Shown: positions 6,662 through 14,735, counted from the first letter of the stretch. The stretch is 17,038 bases of DNA from an uncultured Beijerinckiaceae bacterium (GCA_937863205.1 CALMGA010000455.1:1-17038), one strand, 5' to 3'. Made by a program: numbers and translations. Notes: a model not told the origin generated them from the letters alone.

Positions 6662-8161
6662 TCAGATCGTCTGGTTGTAGGCTCCGACGTCCGGGTTCTC
6701 GCGCAGGATGGCGTCGACGGCGTGGAACATCGCGCGCATGTTGGCCTCCGAGGTCGGGCTCTCCACCACCACGACGAGCTCGGGCTTGTTGGAGGAGGCG
6801 CGCACGAGCCCCCAGGTGCCGTCGGCCACCGTGACGCGCACCCCGTTCACCGTGGTGACGCCGCGGATCGACTGGCCGATCAGCTCGCCCCCCTGCTCCG
6901 CCAGCGCCGCGATGCGCTCCGTGACGCGGTTGATGACGCCGTATTTGACCTCGTCGGCGCAGTGCGGCGACATCGTCGGCGAGCCCCACGTCAGCGGCAG
7001 GTCGGCATACAGCTCGGCCATCGTTTTCGTCGGGTTGCGGTCAAGCATGTCGAGCACGGCGATGGCGGTGACGAGCCCGTCGTCGTAGCCGCGGCCGATC
7101 GGGGCGTTGAAGAAGAAGTGCCCCGACTTCTCGAAGCCGGCCAGCGCCTTGAGGTCGGACACGCGCCGCTTGATGTAGGAATGGCCGGTCTTCCAGTAGT
7201 CGGTCGAGACGCCGTTCGCCTTCAACACGGGATCGGTGTCGAACAGGCCGGTCGACTTGACATCGACCACGAAGCGGGCGCGCGGGTGCAGCGCCGAAAG
7301 GTCGCGGGCGAGCATCACGCCGATCTTGTCGGCGAAGATCTCGGCGCCGGTATTGTCGACGACCCCGCAGCGGTCGCCGTCGCCGTCGAACCCGAGGCCG
7401 ACGTCGGCGCCGTGGGCGCGCACCGCGTCGGCCATGGCGTGCAGCATGTGCAGGTCTTCGGGGTTGGGATTGTAGCGCGGGAAGGTGAAGTCGAGGTCGG
7501 TGTCGAGCGGCACCACCTGGCACCCCAGCCGCTCCAGCAGACCGGGGGCGAAGGCGCCGGCCGTGCCGTTGCCGCAGGCGGCGACGACCTTGAGCGGACG
7601 CTTGAACGGCGGCCGGCGGGCGAGGTCGTCGAGGTATCGCCGGGGAAACTCGGCCTCGTAGGCGTAGCCGCCGCCGGCCGCCGTGCGATAGCTGCCCGAC
7701 AGCACGATGTCGCGCAGCCGTCCCATCTCGTCGGGCCCGAAGGTGACCGGGCGCTGCACCCCCATCTTGACGCCGGTCCAGCCGTTGTCGTTGTGCGAGG
7801 CCGTGACCATCGCCACCGCCGGGCAGTCCAGCTCGAACTGGGCGAAGTAGGCCATCGGCGACAGGGCGAGCCCGATGTCGTGGACGCGGATGCCGGCCGC
7901 CATCAAGCCCTGCATCAGCGCGATCTTGATGGACGCGGAATAGGAGCGGAAGTCATGGCCGGTGACGAGCTTGGGCTCGACGCCCATCTCGTGGATCAGC
8001 GTGCCCAGGCCCAGACCCAAAGCCTGCACACCCATCAGGTTGATTTCGCGCTCGAACAGCCAGCGCGCGTCGTATTCGCGGAAGCCGGTCGGCTTGACCA
8101 TTGGCTGCGTTTCAAAGGCGAGCGTGTTGGCACGCAGCGTCGGTTGAGGCTTGGGAAACAT
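6662..8161 (-). CDS. Phosphomannomutase/phosphoglucomutase
   Basis: 499 aa, full length for the alpha-D-phosphohexomutase family. It interconverts hexose 1- and 6-phosphates to supply sugar nucleotides for surface polysaccharides. The four family motifs are present in order: phosphoserine loop TASHN (Ser122), metal loop DGDGDR (259-264), sugar loop EKSGH (344-348) and phosphate-binding loop RASSNKP (454-460). The sugar loop reads EKSGH rather than the common GEMSGH, and the serine loop lacks the usual Pro after TASHN. Whether mannose or glucose phosphate is preferred cannot be decided. The ATG at 8161 has AGGA five bases upstream; the longer open frame to 8488 overlaps the chemoreceptor gene and was rejected. 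It lies 116 bases after the chemoreceptor gene on the same strand. Confidence 0.93.
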   Translation of the reverse strand: MFPKPQPTLRANTLAFETQPMVKPTGFREYDARWLFEREINLMGVQALGLGLGTLIHEMGVEPKLVTGHDFRSYSASIKIALMQGLMAAGIRVHDIGLALSPMAYFAQFELDCPAVAMVTASHNDNGWTGVKMGVQRPVTFGPDEMGRLRDIVLSGSYRTAAGGGYAYEAEFPRRYLDDLARRPPFKRPLKVVAACGNGTAGAFAPGLLERLGCQVVPLDTDLDFTFPRYNPNPEDLHMLHAMADAVRAHGADVGLGFDGDGDRCGVVDNTGAEIFADKIGVMLARDLSALHPRARFVVDVKSTGLFDTDPVLKANGVSTDYWKTGHSYIKRRVSDLKALAGFEKSGHFFFNAPIGRGYDDGLVTAIAVLDMLDRNPTKTMAELYADLPLTWGSPTMSPHCADEVKYGVINRVTERIAALAEQGGELIGQSIRGVTTVNGVRVTVADGTWGLVRASSNKPELVVVVESPTSEANMRAMFHAVDAILRENPDVGAYNQTI

Positions 8162-8277
8162 CGTGGTCCTGCGAGGTCCTCGCGCGGGGGCGGCGCGCCG
8201 CCACCAGGATAAGGGCGTTTCACCCGCCGCGGAACCACCTTTCCCGCACGCGTTGCGGCGCGGCGGCAGGGCCGCAG

Positions 8278-10056
8278 TCAGTGTGCGCGCATCTTGTAGG
8301 CCATGCGGACCACGCCCCAGTGACGGCCAGCGACATAGACCGGCGCGTCGAACTCCATGGTCATCGCCGACCCGTCGCCCATGTTGCGGGCATAGCTCTG
8401 CACGAGAAAAGGCCGGAAACTGCGCGACGCCATCAGGCCGACCCGCTCCTTGTTCATTCGCCGGATGCGCGAATGGCGGAAGTTCCACGCTGTGTCGCGG
8501 CCGCGGCGGGCCTGCGCGTATCGCTGGTTGTGCACGGCGATGAAGCCGTTGCGGTCCTGCAGCAGGCAGAACTCGGGCTGCGGCGCGCGTTCCAGCTCAC
8601 CTTCAAGGCGATGCGCCAGCAGCCGATCCAGCACGGCGCTGGAAGCCGTGCGGTACTCGGCCGGATCGAAGTCGCCGACCTCGACGTACTGGTCGTCGAA
8701 CAGCTCCGTTTCCCTAAGCGTGCCCGCCGCGACCGCGCTCTCGATGGCGGAGGCGACGTCGGCGGCGATCGCCTGCACGCGTTCGACATAGGGCCAGTAC
8801 AGGGCGCGCAGGCGCCGAAGTTCCTCGGCGATGCGGTCGCGCAGCGCCGGCTGGGCCTCGACGAACACGGTTTCGAATCCCGCCGTGGTCGGCGTCAGCA
8901 GCCGGATGGCGAAGCTGCCGAGCACAGGCGTTTCCACCCGCACCGTGTCGCCGAGCACCGTGCTCTGCAGTTCGGGAGGCGTCGCGAGCTGAAGGCCGTC
9001 GAGCGAGAGGTCGAGGATGTGAACCTTGCAGCTGCCGCCGCGATGATGAAGCGTCCCCTCCAGCATCAGCGGCCAGCGCTCGGTCGCCGCGTCACGTTCG
9101 CTGCCCTCGTCGCCGCTGCCCTGGCGCAGCAGGATGATGGCGTGCTCGGTCAAACGGGCAAAGGCGTGCCGCGCCTTGCCGGCCGCCTGCTCGGCCGAGG
9201 AGGTCATCGCCCGCACCGTTCCGCCCAGCGTGCGCATGCGCCCGGCGGACGCGCGAACCTTCTGCGCGAGGCTCGCCACGCTTTCCGATCCCAGGCCGAT
9301 CTCGCGGGTCTGCTCGCCCTGCGCCATCATCGCCGCGCGCACGGCCGTGAACACGTCCTCCAGGCTGCCGATCGTCGACTCAAAGGCGCGCACTTCGGCG
9401 GTGTTGACCACGGCGCGCTCGCGGATGCGCTTCACGGAGGCGACGATCTCGTCGGTGGCGCGCTGCGTCTGCTGCGACAGGGACTTCACCTCCCCCGCCA
9501 CGACGCGGAAGCCGGCGCCGGCCGCGCCGGCCCGCGCCGCCTCGATGGTGGCGTTGAGCGCCAGCAGGTTGGTTTGCGCGGCGATGGCGGCGATCATCTT
9601 GATGGCGCGCTCGATCTCGGCGATGGAAGCCATCAGCTCCTCCACGCTGCCCAGCGCGGATCGCGAGCGGGCGTGGGCCTGGTCGACCGCGCCGGCGGCG
9701 GTCGCCAAGCGTTCCTCGATCACGTCGCTCTGGCTTTGCAGGTTGCAAACGGACGCGACGAACTGGTCGGCGCGGGTCCGCATCATCTCGGCGGAGGTGT
9801 CGAACTCGCCGGAAAAGGCCGACATCTCGTCGGCGAGCGAGATCGCCTCGGTGAGGATCCGGCCCAGCGACAGGTTGGTTTCGGTGGCCGTACCGATGCC
9901 GGTGAACAGATCGCTTTCGGCGGCGCGCCGCGTATCCGTCGTGTTGCGCGGCGGGGATGACGCAAGGTCAGGTTGGGGAGGCGGTTCCGTCGGATCCGGC
10001 GTCGCGCTCGCGCGCCGAGCCGCTGCTCGTCCGGGCCAGATCCTCCGCATCAGCAT
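8278..10056 (-). CDS. Soluble chemoreceptor with methyl-accepting, PilZ-like and C-terminal Cache-like domains
   Basis: 592 aa with no membrane segment, so probably cytoplasmic. Residues 1-50 are Pro/Arg-rich and disordered. Residues about 60-310 are a coiled-coil methyl-accepting signalling domain; the hairpin tip [20 protein letters not shown] (158-177) is clear and should contact CheA/CheW. A PilZ-like stretch at about 320-405 has the DLSLDG motif (349-354), but the expected RxxxR is degenerate (only Arg327 in ERWPL), so c-di-GMP binding is doubtful. Residues about 410-590 resemble the Cache-like sensor module found at the C-terminus of some cytoplasmic receptors ([39 protein letters not shown]). 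No CheR-tethering pentapeptide is seen. The ATG at 10056 was used; an ATG at 10050 is also possible and neither has a clear ribosome binding site. The ligand is unknown. Confidence 0.88.
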   Translation of the reverse strand: MLMRRIWPGRAAARRASATPDPTEPPPQPDLASSPPRNTTDTRRAAESDLFTGIGTATETNLSLGRILTEAISLADEMSAFSGEFDTSAEMMRTRADQFVASVCNLQSQSDVIEERLATAAGAVDQAHARSRSALGSVEELMASIAEIERAIKMIAAIAAQTNLLALNATIEAARAGAAGAGFRVVAGEVKSLSQQTQRATDEIVASVKRIRERAVVNTAEVRAFESTIGSLEDVFTAVRAAMMAQGEQTREIGLGSESVASLAQKVRASAGRMRTLGGTVRAMTSSAEQAAGKARHAFARLTEHAIILLRQGSGDEGSERDAATERWPLMLEGTLHHRGGSCKVHILDLSLDGLQLATPPELQSTVLGDTVRVETPVLGSFAIRLLTPTTAGFETVFVEAQPALRDRIAEELRRLRALYWPYVERVQAIAADVASAIESAVAAGTLRETELFDDQYVEVGDFDPAEYRTASSAVLDRLLAHRLEGELERAPQPEFCLLQDRNGFIAVHNQRYAQARRGRDTAWNFRHSRIRRMNKERVGLMASRSFRPFLVQSYARNMGDGSAMTMEFDAPVYVAGRHWGVVRMAYKMRAH

Positions 10057-10093
10057 GGGACATCATCGGTGACGTGAATCGAAGCGCATCTGA

Positions 10094-10108
10094 GCAAGCC
10101 CGGGTTAA
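10094..10108 (-). promoter_or_regulatory. Candidate CtrA-like site upstream of the chemoreceptor gene
   Basis: On the minus strand this reads TTAA-CCCGGGC-TTGC, matching TTAA-N7-TTAA at six of eight positions and beginning TTAACC. It lies in the 71-base gap after fdhD, about 40 bases before the chemoreceptor ATG. CtrA control of taxis genes is known in other alphaproteobacteria; here it is inferred from sequence alone. Confidence 0.35.
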
Positions 10109-10127
10109 GCGGCCGTGAAGAACCGCC

Positions 10128-10985
10128 TCAGGACGCGCCTTCTCGCGTTTGAATGCGGTCGAAGCCGGTGAACACGGTGAAGGTGTCGGCCCTGGCGATG
10201 GCGCAAAGCGTCACGTCGAGAGCGCGGGCGCGCTCGATGGCGAAGGAGGTCGGCGCCGAGATCGCGACGAGACAACGTGCGCCGAAGGTCGCCGTCTTTT
10301 CCACCATCTCGAAGGAGCAGCGGCTGGTGATGACGGCGAAGCCGGATACGGGATCGATGCCGGCACGCAGCAGCGCCCCGATCAGCTTGTCCAGCGCGTT
10401 GTGCCGGCCGACGTCCTCGCGCACCTCCAGCAGGGTGCCGGACCTGTCCGCCCAGGCGGCGGCGTGCACGGCGCGGGTCGCGGCGTTCAGCACCTGTCGC
10501 TCGTCGAGCGTGCGAAGGGCGCGGGCGATCGCCGCGACGTCGATCGGCGCGGCGCCCTCGCCAGCGCCGGCGGCGGCCCGCCTCAAGGCCCCGATGTCGT
10601 CGATGCCGCACACGCCGCATCCCGTGCGCCCGGTCATCGCCCGCTGCCGCGCGAGGTGCCTGCGCAGCCTGTCGCCGCGCAGGCCGATGCGCAACGCCAG
10701 CCCGTCGGGCAAAGCCTCGACCCGGACATCGCGGATCTCGCCGGCTTGCTCGATCAGTCCTTCCGTCAGGCTGAAGCCATAGGCGAAGTCGAGGAGGTCG
10801 GAGGGCGTGAGCATCATCACCGCGAAGGGGACGTCGGCGAGGATGACCTGCACGGGCACCTCGACGGCAACCGCGCGCTCCTCGGCGCGCAGCAGCGTGC
10901 CGTCGAGCGCGACGATCCGGCACACCGCCCGCGTCACCGCCTCGGTTGCGGGCGGCTCGGGCGACGGATCGCCGGCGCGGCTCAC
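10128..10985 (-). CDS. fdhD: FdhD, formate dehydrogenase accessory sulfurtransferase
   Basis: 285 aa. FdhD transfers sulfur from a cysteine desulfurase to the molybdenum cofactor of formate dehydrogenase in the cytoplasm. The redox/transfer motif CGVC is present (Cys123, Cys126 in GRTGCGVCGI). Other family blocks are DFAYGFSLTEGLI, LEVREDVGRHNALDKLIG (186-203) and ITSRCSFEMVEKTATFG (219-235). The start is a GTG at 10985 that overlaps the TGA of the upstream dehalogenase gene by four bases (GTGA), suggesting translational coupling. No strong ribosome binding site is seen, and a later GTG (codon 17, before TRAVCRIV) is an alternative. No formate dehydrogenase structural gene is in the window, so the client enzyme must be encoded elsewhere. 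Confidence 0.94.
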   Translation of the reverse strand: MSRAGDPSPEPPATEAVTRAVCRIVALDGTLLRAEERAVAVEVPVQVILADVPFAVMMLTPSDLLDFAYGFSLTEGLIEQAGEIRDVRVEALPDGLALRIGLRGDRLRRHLARQRAMTGRTGCGVCGIDDIGALRRAAAGAGEGAAPIDVAAIARALRTLDERQVLNAATRAVHAAAWADRSGTLLEVREDVGRHNALDKLIGALLRAGIDPVSGFAVITSRCSFEMVEKTATFGARCLVAISAPTSFAIERARALDVTLCAIARADTFTVFTGFDRIQTREGAS

Positions 10986-11659
10986 CGGGGGGCGGACTGG
11001 CGCGGGGCCTCGACGTCGGCGAGCGAGGTCACGACCCGGTCGGGCGGCAGGTCGAGGTATTCGTCCGGCTTGCCGGTGCGGTTCACCCAAATGGTGGCAA
11101 AGCCGAAGGCCTTGGCGCCGGCGATGTCCCAACGGTTGGAGGAAAGAAAAGCCACCTCGCGCGGGGTCGTGCGAAAGCTTTGGGCGACCAGGCCGTAGAT
11201 CGCCGGCAGCGGCTTGTAGCTCATCTGACGCTCCACGGTGAGCACGGCGTCGAGCAGGTGGGTCAGCTTGGCGGCGCGCGTCGCGTTGGCCAGCATGGCG
11301 GCGGTGCCGTTCGACAGGATCGCCGTGCGGGCGCCGCCCTCGCGCAGCCGGCGCAGGGTCGGCGCCGCATCGGGATAGGCGTCCAGCTCCTCGTAGGCGG
11401 CGAGCAGCTTCGGGCGCAGCCCTTCTGGCAGACCGCCGGTCGACGCCGCCGCCACGTCGAGGGCGGCGGCGGTCAGGTCGCGGAAATCGCGCCAACGCCC
11501 CATCAACGCGTAAGTCCAGGTGTATTCGAGCTGCTTGACCCGCCACAGCTGCGACAAGGCCTCGGCGTGGGCGCCGATCTCCCCGCGATAGCGCTCGACC
11601 GCCGAATGGACATCGAACAGCGTGCCGTAGGCATCGAAGACGTAGACCTTGGCGTGCAT
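10982..11659 (-). CDS. Haloacid dehalogenase, type II (L-2-haloacid dehalogenase family)
   Basis: 225 aa, the normal length for this HAD-superfamily group, which hydrolyses L-2-haloacids to D-2-hydroxyacids. Motif I is VFDAYGTLFD with nucleophile Asp9 and Thr13. Also present are WRVKQLEYTW (Arg40), ILSNGT (Ser116, Asn117), YKPLPAIY (Lys149, Tyr155) and SSNRWDIAGAK (Ser173, Asn175, Asp178). These correspond to all the catalytic positions known for L-DEX enzymes, so real dehalogenase activity is plausible. The ATG at 11659 was chosen; the frame extends to a TTG at 11692 without better support. It sits 58 bases after ilvA and its stop overlaps the fdhD start. The physiological substrate is unknown; many such genes lie in genomes with no known halogenated diet. 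Confidence 0.92.
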   Translation of the reverse strand: MHAKVYVFDAYGTLFDVHSAVERYRGEIGAHAEALSQLWRVKQLEYTWTYALMGRWRDFRDLTAAALDVAAASTGGLPEGLRPKLLAAYEELDAYPDAAPTLRRLREGGARTAILSNGTAAMLANATRAAKLTHLLDAVLTVERQMSYKPLPAIYGLVAQSFRTTPREVAFLSSNRWDIAGAKAFGFATIWVNRTGKPDEYLDLPPDRVVTSLADVEAPRQSAPR

Positions 11660-11717
11660 CCCCGGCGAACCTCGGTTTCCATTCCACGGCAACGGCCGAC
11701 GCCGCCCGCGCCCGGCC

Positions 11718-13343
11718 TTATTCTGCCGCCGGCAACCGTCGGGCCGTCACAGACCCGGCGAGGCCGGCCGGCATTTCGCCATTGAGGAAGATCTTGTAGG
11801 CGGGATTGGCGCTTTCGTCCCAGTAAGGATAGCCGAGCGCGTCGAGACAGGCGTGGAACTCGGACCGCGCGGCGCGGGGCACGACCAGGCCGGCGAGCAC
11901 GCGCCCGTAATCGGCCCCGTGGTTGCGGTAATGGAACAAGGTGATGTCCCAGCCGCCGGCACCTGCCCCGGTCCGTCCGCCCCCCGCGTCGTGGGCGAGA
12001 CCGTCGAGGAAGCGGAGCAGCGCCCCCGGCCGCTCGGGAAACTGGAAGCGGTAAAGGCGCTCGTCGGGCAGGCCGTGGGCGCGGCCGCCGACCATGTAGC
12101 GGATGTGGACCTTGGCGGTTTCATCGTCCGACAGGTCGAGCACGCCGTAGCCGGCCGCGCGCAGCGACCCGACCAGCGCCGACTTTTCCGCCGCGCCGCC
12201 GGCGAGCTGCACGCCGACGAAGACGTGGGCCTCGCGCCCGCCGGCGTGGCGGTAGTTGAACTCGGTGATGAGGCGCGGCCCGATCGTCGCGACGAAGGCA
12301 CGGTAGCTTCCCGGACGCTCGGGAATGGTGACGGCCAGCAGCGCCTCGCGGCGTTCGCCCAGCTCGGCGCGCTCGGCGATGTGACGCAGGCGGTCGAAGT
12401 TGAGGTTGGCGCCGGAGTTCACCGTGACGAGCGCGCCCCCGCGCCCTTCGCCACCCGCCTGGCCGCGACGCCGCCCGGCATAGGCCTTCAGTCCGGCGAG
12501 GCCGACGGCGCCAGCCGGCTCGGCCGATCCGCGGGTGTCGTCAAAGATGTCCTTCACCGCGGCGCAGATCTCGTCGGTGGACACGGTGATGACGTCGTCG
12601 AGGAGCTCGCGGCAGATCCGGAAGGTTTCCACCCCGACCTGACGCACGGCGACGCCGTCGGCGAACAGCCCGACCTGGGCCAGCTCGATCCGCTCGCCGA
12701 GCCGGATCGCTTCCGCCATGGAGGGCGCGTCGTCCGGTTCGACCCCGATCACCTTGATGTCGGGGCGCAGATACTTCGTGAAGGAGGCGATGCCGGCGGC
12801 GAGCCCGCCGCCGCCGACGGGCACGAAGATCGCCTCGATGGGATCGGGATGCTGGCGCAGGATCTCCATGCCCACCGTGCCCTGCCCGGCGATCACGTCG
12901 GGATCGTCGTAGGGCGGCACGAAGGTCAGGCCGCGCTCGGCCTCCAATTGCCGGGCATGGGTCAGCGCCTCGTCGAAGGCGTCGCCGTGCAGCACCACCT
13001 CGCCGCCGAGCCGGCGCACCGCGTCGACCTTGATGGAAGGGGTTGTGCGCGGCATCACCACGATGGCCGTGAGGCCGAGCTTGCCGGCGGCGAGGGCGAC
13101 GCCCTGCGCGTGGTTGCCGGCCGAGGCGGTGACGATGCCGCGCGCGCGCACCTGCGGGGACAGGCCGACGATCTTGTTGTAGGCACCGCGGAGCTTGAAG
13201 GAATGCACGGGCTGCAGGTCTTCCCGCTTGAGGAAGACGGGCGCACCCAGCCGCTGCGACATCCGCACCATCGGGTCGAGCGGCGACTCGATGGCGACGT
13301 CGTAGACGCGCGCCGACAGGATCATCTTGGGATAGTCGTGCAT
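11718..13343 (-). CDS. ilvA: Threonine ammonia-lyase, biosynthetic form (threonine deaminase)
   Basis: 541 aa. A PLP enzyme that converts L-threonine to 2-oxobutanoate and ammonia, the first step towards isoleucine. The catalytic domain (about 1-325) has PLP-binding Lys50 in PVHSFKLRGAY, SAGNHAQG (74-81) and the phosphate loop GGGGLAAG (177-184). Two ACT-like regulatory domains follow, about 332-412 and 428-520, each beginning with a PERPG segment; they normally mediate isoleucine inhibition and valine activation. The second domain holds a Gly-rich insert (about 453-464). The ATG at 13343 aligns with known starts; a longer frame to 13418 adds a polar tail and neither start has a good ribosome binding site. 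It ends in TAA. The gene is divergent from bluB and heads the ilvA-dehalogenase-fdhD series. Confidence 0.95.
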   Translation of the reverse strand: MHDYPKMILSARVYDVAIESPLDPMVRMSQRLGAPVFLKREDLQPVHSFKLRGAYNKIVGLSPQVRARGIVTASAGNHAQGVALAAGKLGLTAIVVMPRTTPSIKVDAVRRLGGEVVLHGDAFDEALTHARQLEAERGLTFVPPYDDPDVIAGQGTVGMEILRQHPDPIEAIFVPVGGGGLAAGIASFTKYLRPDIKVIGVEPDDAPSMAEAIRLGERIELAQVGLFADGVAVRQVGVETFRICRELLDDVITVSTDEICAAVKDIFDDTRGSAEPAGAVGLAGLKAYAGRRRGQAGGEGRGGALVTVNSGANLNFDRLRHIAERAELGERREALLAVTIPERPGSYRAFVATIGPRLITEFNYRHAGGREAHVFVGVQLAGGAAEKSALVGSLRAAGYGVLDLSDDETAKVHIRYMVGGRAHGLPDERLYRFQFPERPGALLRFLDGLAHDAGGGRTGAGAGGWDITLFHYRNHGADYGRVLAGLVVPRAARSEFHACLDALGYPYWDESANPAYKIFLNGEMPAGLAGSVTARRLPAAE

Positions 13344-13520
13344 CGCCGGGCTGTTCGGTTGGATCCGTGTTGAACCGCGCCCGAGCTTCGGCCGGTCCGC
13401 CGTTTGGTTCCTCGACATATGTGATCTGCGTCGGAACTGTCCAGGTGACGACGCCCGGCCGGTACCCGCGACGGTCCCGCCGGCCGCTGCGGCGCCGGCC
13501 TGATTTGCCGCGTCGGTGAA
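13344..13520. promoter_or_regulatory. Divergent promoter region of ilvA and bluB
   Basis: 177 bases between divergent starts, so promoters for both genes must lie here or within their ends. The palindrome ACATATGT (about 13414-13421) is the most AT-rich element and could be part of the ilvA promoter. No cobalamin riboswitch core and no confident -35/-10 pair was recognised. Confidence 0.4.
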
Positions 13521-14198
13521 ATGGCCTCACAACATCCGCCCCTGTTCGAACATCGATCCTTGCAGCCACCCTCCTTCTCCCCCGCCCTGCGCGACGAACT
13601 GCTCGACCTGCTGAGGTGGCGCCGCGACGTGCGCGCCTTCCGCCGCGAGCCGCTGCCGGCCGGCTTGGTGGAGCGCCTCGTCGGCACCGCCTGCCTCGCG
13701 CCGTCCGTCGGCTTGAGCGAACCCTGGCGCTTCGTGCTGGTCGATGATCCCGGCCGCCGCGCGGCGGTGCGCGCCAACTTCGAGGCGGCCAACGCCGCCG
13801 CCCTGCAGGCTCAGGGTGCCGAGCGGCAGCAGGCCTACGCCCGGCTCAAGCTCGCCGGGCTCGACGAGGCGCCGGTGCATCTGGCCGCCTTCGCCGATCC
13901 CGACGACGCGCAGGGTCACGGGCTCGGGCGGCGGACCATGCCGGGGATGACCGAGCTCAGCGTCGCCATCGCCGTGCACACGCTTTGGCTCGCCGCCCGC
14001 GCGGAAGGCATCGGGCTGGGCTGGGTGTCGATCCTCGACCCCGGTCCGCTGCCGGCCCTGCTCGACGTGCCCGCGCGCTGGCGCTTCGTCGGTTACCTCT
14101 GCCTCGGTTATCCCGCCGCCGTCGACGATCGGCCAGCCCTCGAGCGCGCCGGCTGGGACGCGCGGCGGGACCCGGCCAGCCGGCTGTGGCGGCGTTGA
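13521..14198 (+). CDS. bluB: BluB, 5,6-dimethylbenzimidazole synthase
   Basis: 225 aa, cytoplasmic flavoprotein of the nitroreductase fold. BluB destroys its own reduced FMN with oxygen to make 5,6-dimethylbenzimidazole, the lower ligand of vitamin B12. Family blocks are clear: RRDVRAF with Asp36, APSVGLSEPWRFVLVDDP, RLKLAGLDEAPVHLAAF and GIGLGWVSILDP with Ser170. Asp36 and Ser170 correspond to the catalytic Asp32 and Ser167 of the Sinorhizobium enzyme. The ATG at 13521 gives the expected length; its ribosome binding site is weak. No other cobalamin gene is in the window, so this is an isolated member of that pathway. The product allows aerobic completion of cobalamin if the corrin ring is made or salvaged. 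Confidence 0.95.
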   Translation: MASQHPPLFEHRSLQPPSFSPALRDELLDLLRWRRDVRAFRREPLPAGLVERLVGTACLAPSVGLSEPWRFVLVDDPGRRAAVRANFEAANAAALQAQGAERQQAYARLKLAGLDEAPVHLAAFADPDDAQGHGLGRRTMPGMTELSVAIAVHTLWLAARAEGIGLGWVSILDPGPLPALLDVPARWRFVGYLCLGYPAAVDDRPALERAGWDARRDPASRLWRR

Positions 14199-14206
14199 GC
14201 GGACTG

Positions 14207-14215
14207 CCCCCCCCC
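14207..14215. repeat. Run of nine C residues
   Basis: A homopolymer of nine C residues begins eight bases after the bluB stop. It is non-coding. It is the longest such run noticed in the window and is prone to slippage or sequencing error. Confidence 0.8.
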
Positions 14216-14224
14216 AGCGGCCCT

Positions 14225-14258
14225 GCGAGGCTTGCGAAAGCCCGCTTCGGAGCCTCGC
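14225..14258 (+). promoter_or_regulatory. RNA hairpin overlapping the DUF427 ribosome binding site
   Basis: GCGAGGCT (14225-14232) and AGCCTCGC (14251-14258) form a perfect 8-bp stem, and CGAA/TTCG inside can extend it. The Shine-Dalgarno-like GGAG at 14249-14252 lies at the base of the 3' arm, nine bases before the ATG at 14262. Folding could limit translation. There is no T-tract, so it does not look like a terminator of bluB. Confidence 0.5.
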
Positions 14259-14261
14259 ACC

Positions 14262-14735
14262 ATGACGATGCCGGTCGAAAGCGTCTGGGACTACCCCCGC
14301 CCGCCCCGCCTCGAAGCGGTCGTCCAGGAGCTGCGCATCGTCCTCGCCGGCGAAACGGTGGCCGTGACGCGGGCCGGGCTGCGCGTTCTGGAAACGAGCC
14401 ACCCGCCGGTGTACTACCTGCCGCGCGATGCCTTCACCTGCGCGGTCCTGCCGAGCGGGCGCCGCCGCTCCTTTTGCGAATGGAAGGGCAGCGCCGCCTA
14501 TTGGTCGCTCGCCGCCAACGGCCGCACGGCCATCGACTGCGCCTGGAGCTATCCCGATCCCACCGCGCCCTTCGCGGCCCTGCGCGATCACCTCGCCGTC
14601 TACCCCGCCGCGATGGATCGCTGCACGGTCGAGGGCGAAACGGTGACGCCGCAACCCGGCGGCTTCTACGGCGGCTGGATCACCGACAACCTGCGCGGAC
14701 CTTTCAAGGGCGCACCGGGAACCATGCACTGGTGA
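14262..14735 (+). CDS. DUF427 domain-containing protein
   Basis: 157 aa, no signal peptide or membrane segment. It carries the DUF427 fold pattern: VWDYPRPPRLE at the N-terminus, GETVAVTRAGLRVLETSHPP (35-60 region), VYYLPRDAF, CEWKGSAAYW and CAWSYPDPTAPF. The C-terminal FYGGWITDNLRGPFKGAPGT segment is shared by many alphaproteobacterial members. The biochemical function of DUF427 is not established. The start at 14262 has GGAG nine bases upstream; an ATG two codons later is also possible. The gene sits 63 bases after bluB on the same strand, with a hairpin between, and 90 bases before the transporter-family gene. There is nothing in the neighbourhood that fixes its role. Confidence 0.88.
   Translation: MTMPVESVWDYPRPPRLEAVVQELRIVLAGETVAVTRAGLRVLETSHPPVYYLPRDAFTCAVLPSGRRRSFCEWKGSAAYWSLAANGRTAIDCAWSYPDPTAPFAALRDHLAVYPAAMDRCTVEGETVTPQPGGFYGGWITDNLRGPFKGAPGTMHW

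Noticed and set aside
8263..8275. A terminator between the chemoreceptor and phosphomutase genes
   Set aside because: The stem GCGGC/GCCGC is 5 bp, without T residues on the minus strand.
8101..9960. A 619-codon open frame on the plus strand opposite the chemoreceptor and phosphomutase
   Set aside because: It is antisense to two well-supported genes, is rich in Arg, His and Gly, and shows no domain pattern. High GC removes stop codons from antisense frames.
11649..13373. A 574-codon open frame on the plus strand opposite ilvA
   Set aside because: ilvA carries all catalytic motifs along the whole stretch; the plus-strand frame is Gly/Asp/Arg/His-rich with no recognisable domain.
13344..13520. 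A cobalamin riboswitch upstream of bluB
   Set aside because: The leader is short and no B12-box-like core was recognised.
10128..14735. A shared formate or cobalamin gene cluster linking fdhD, bluB and the FNT protein
   Set aside because: The genes lie on different strands, are separated by ilvA and DUF427, and no formate dehydrogenase or other cobalamin gene is present.
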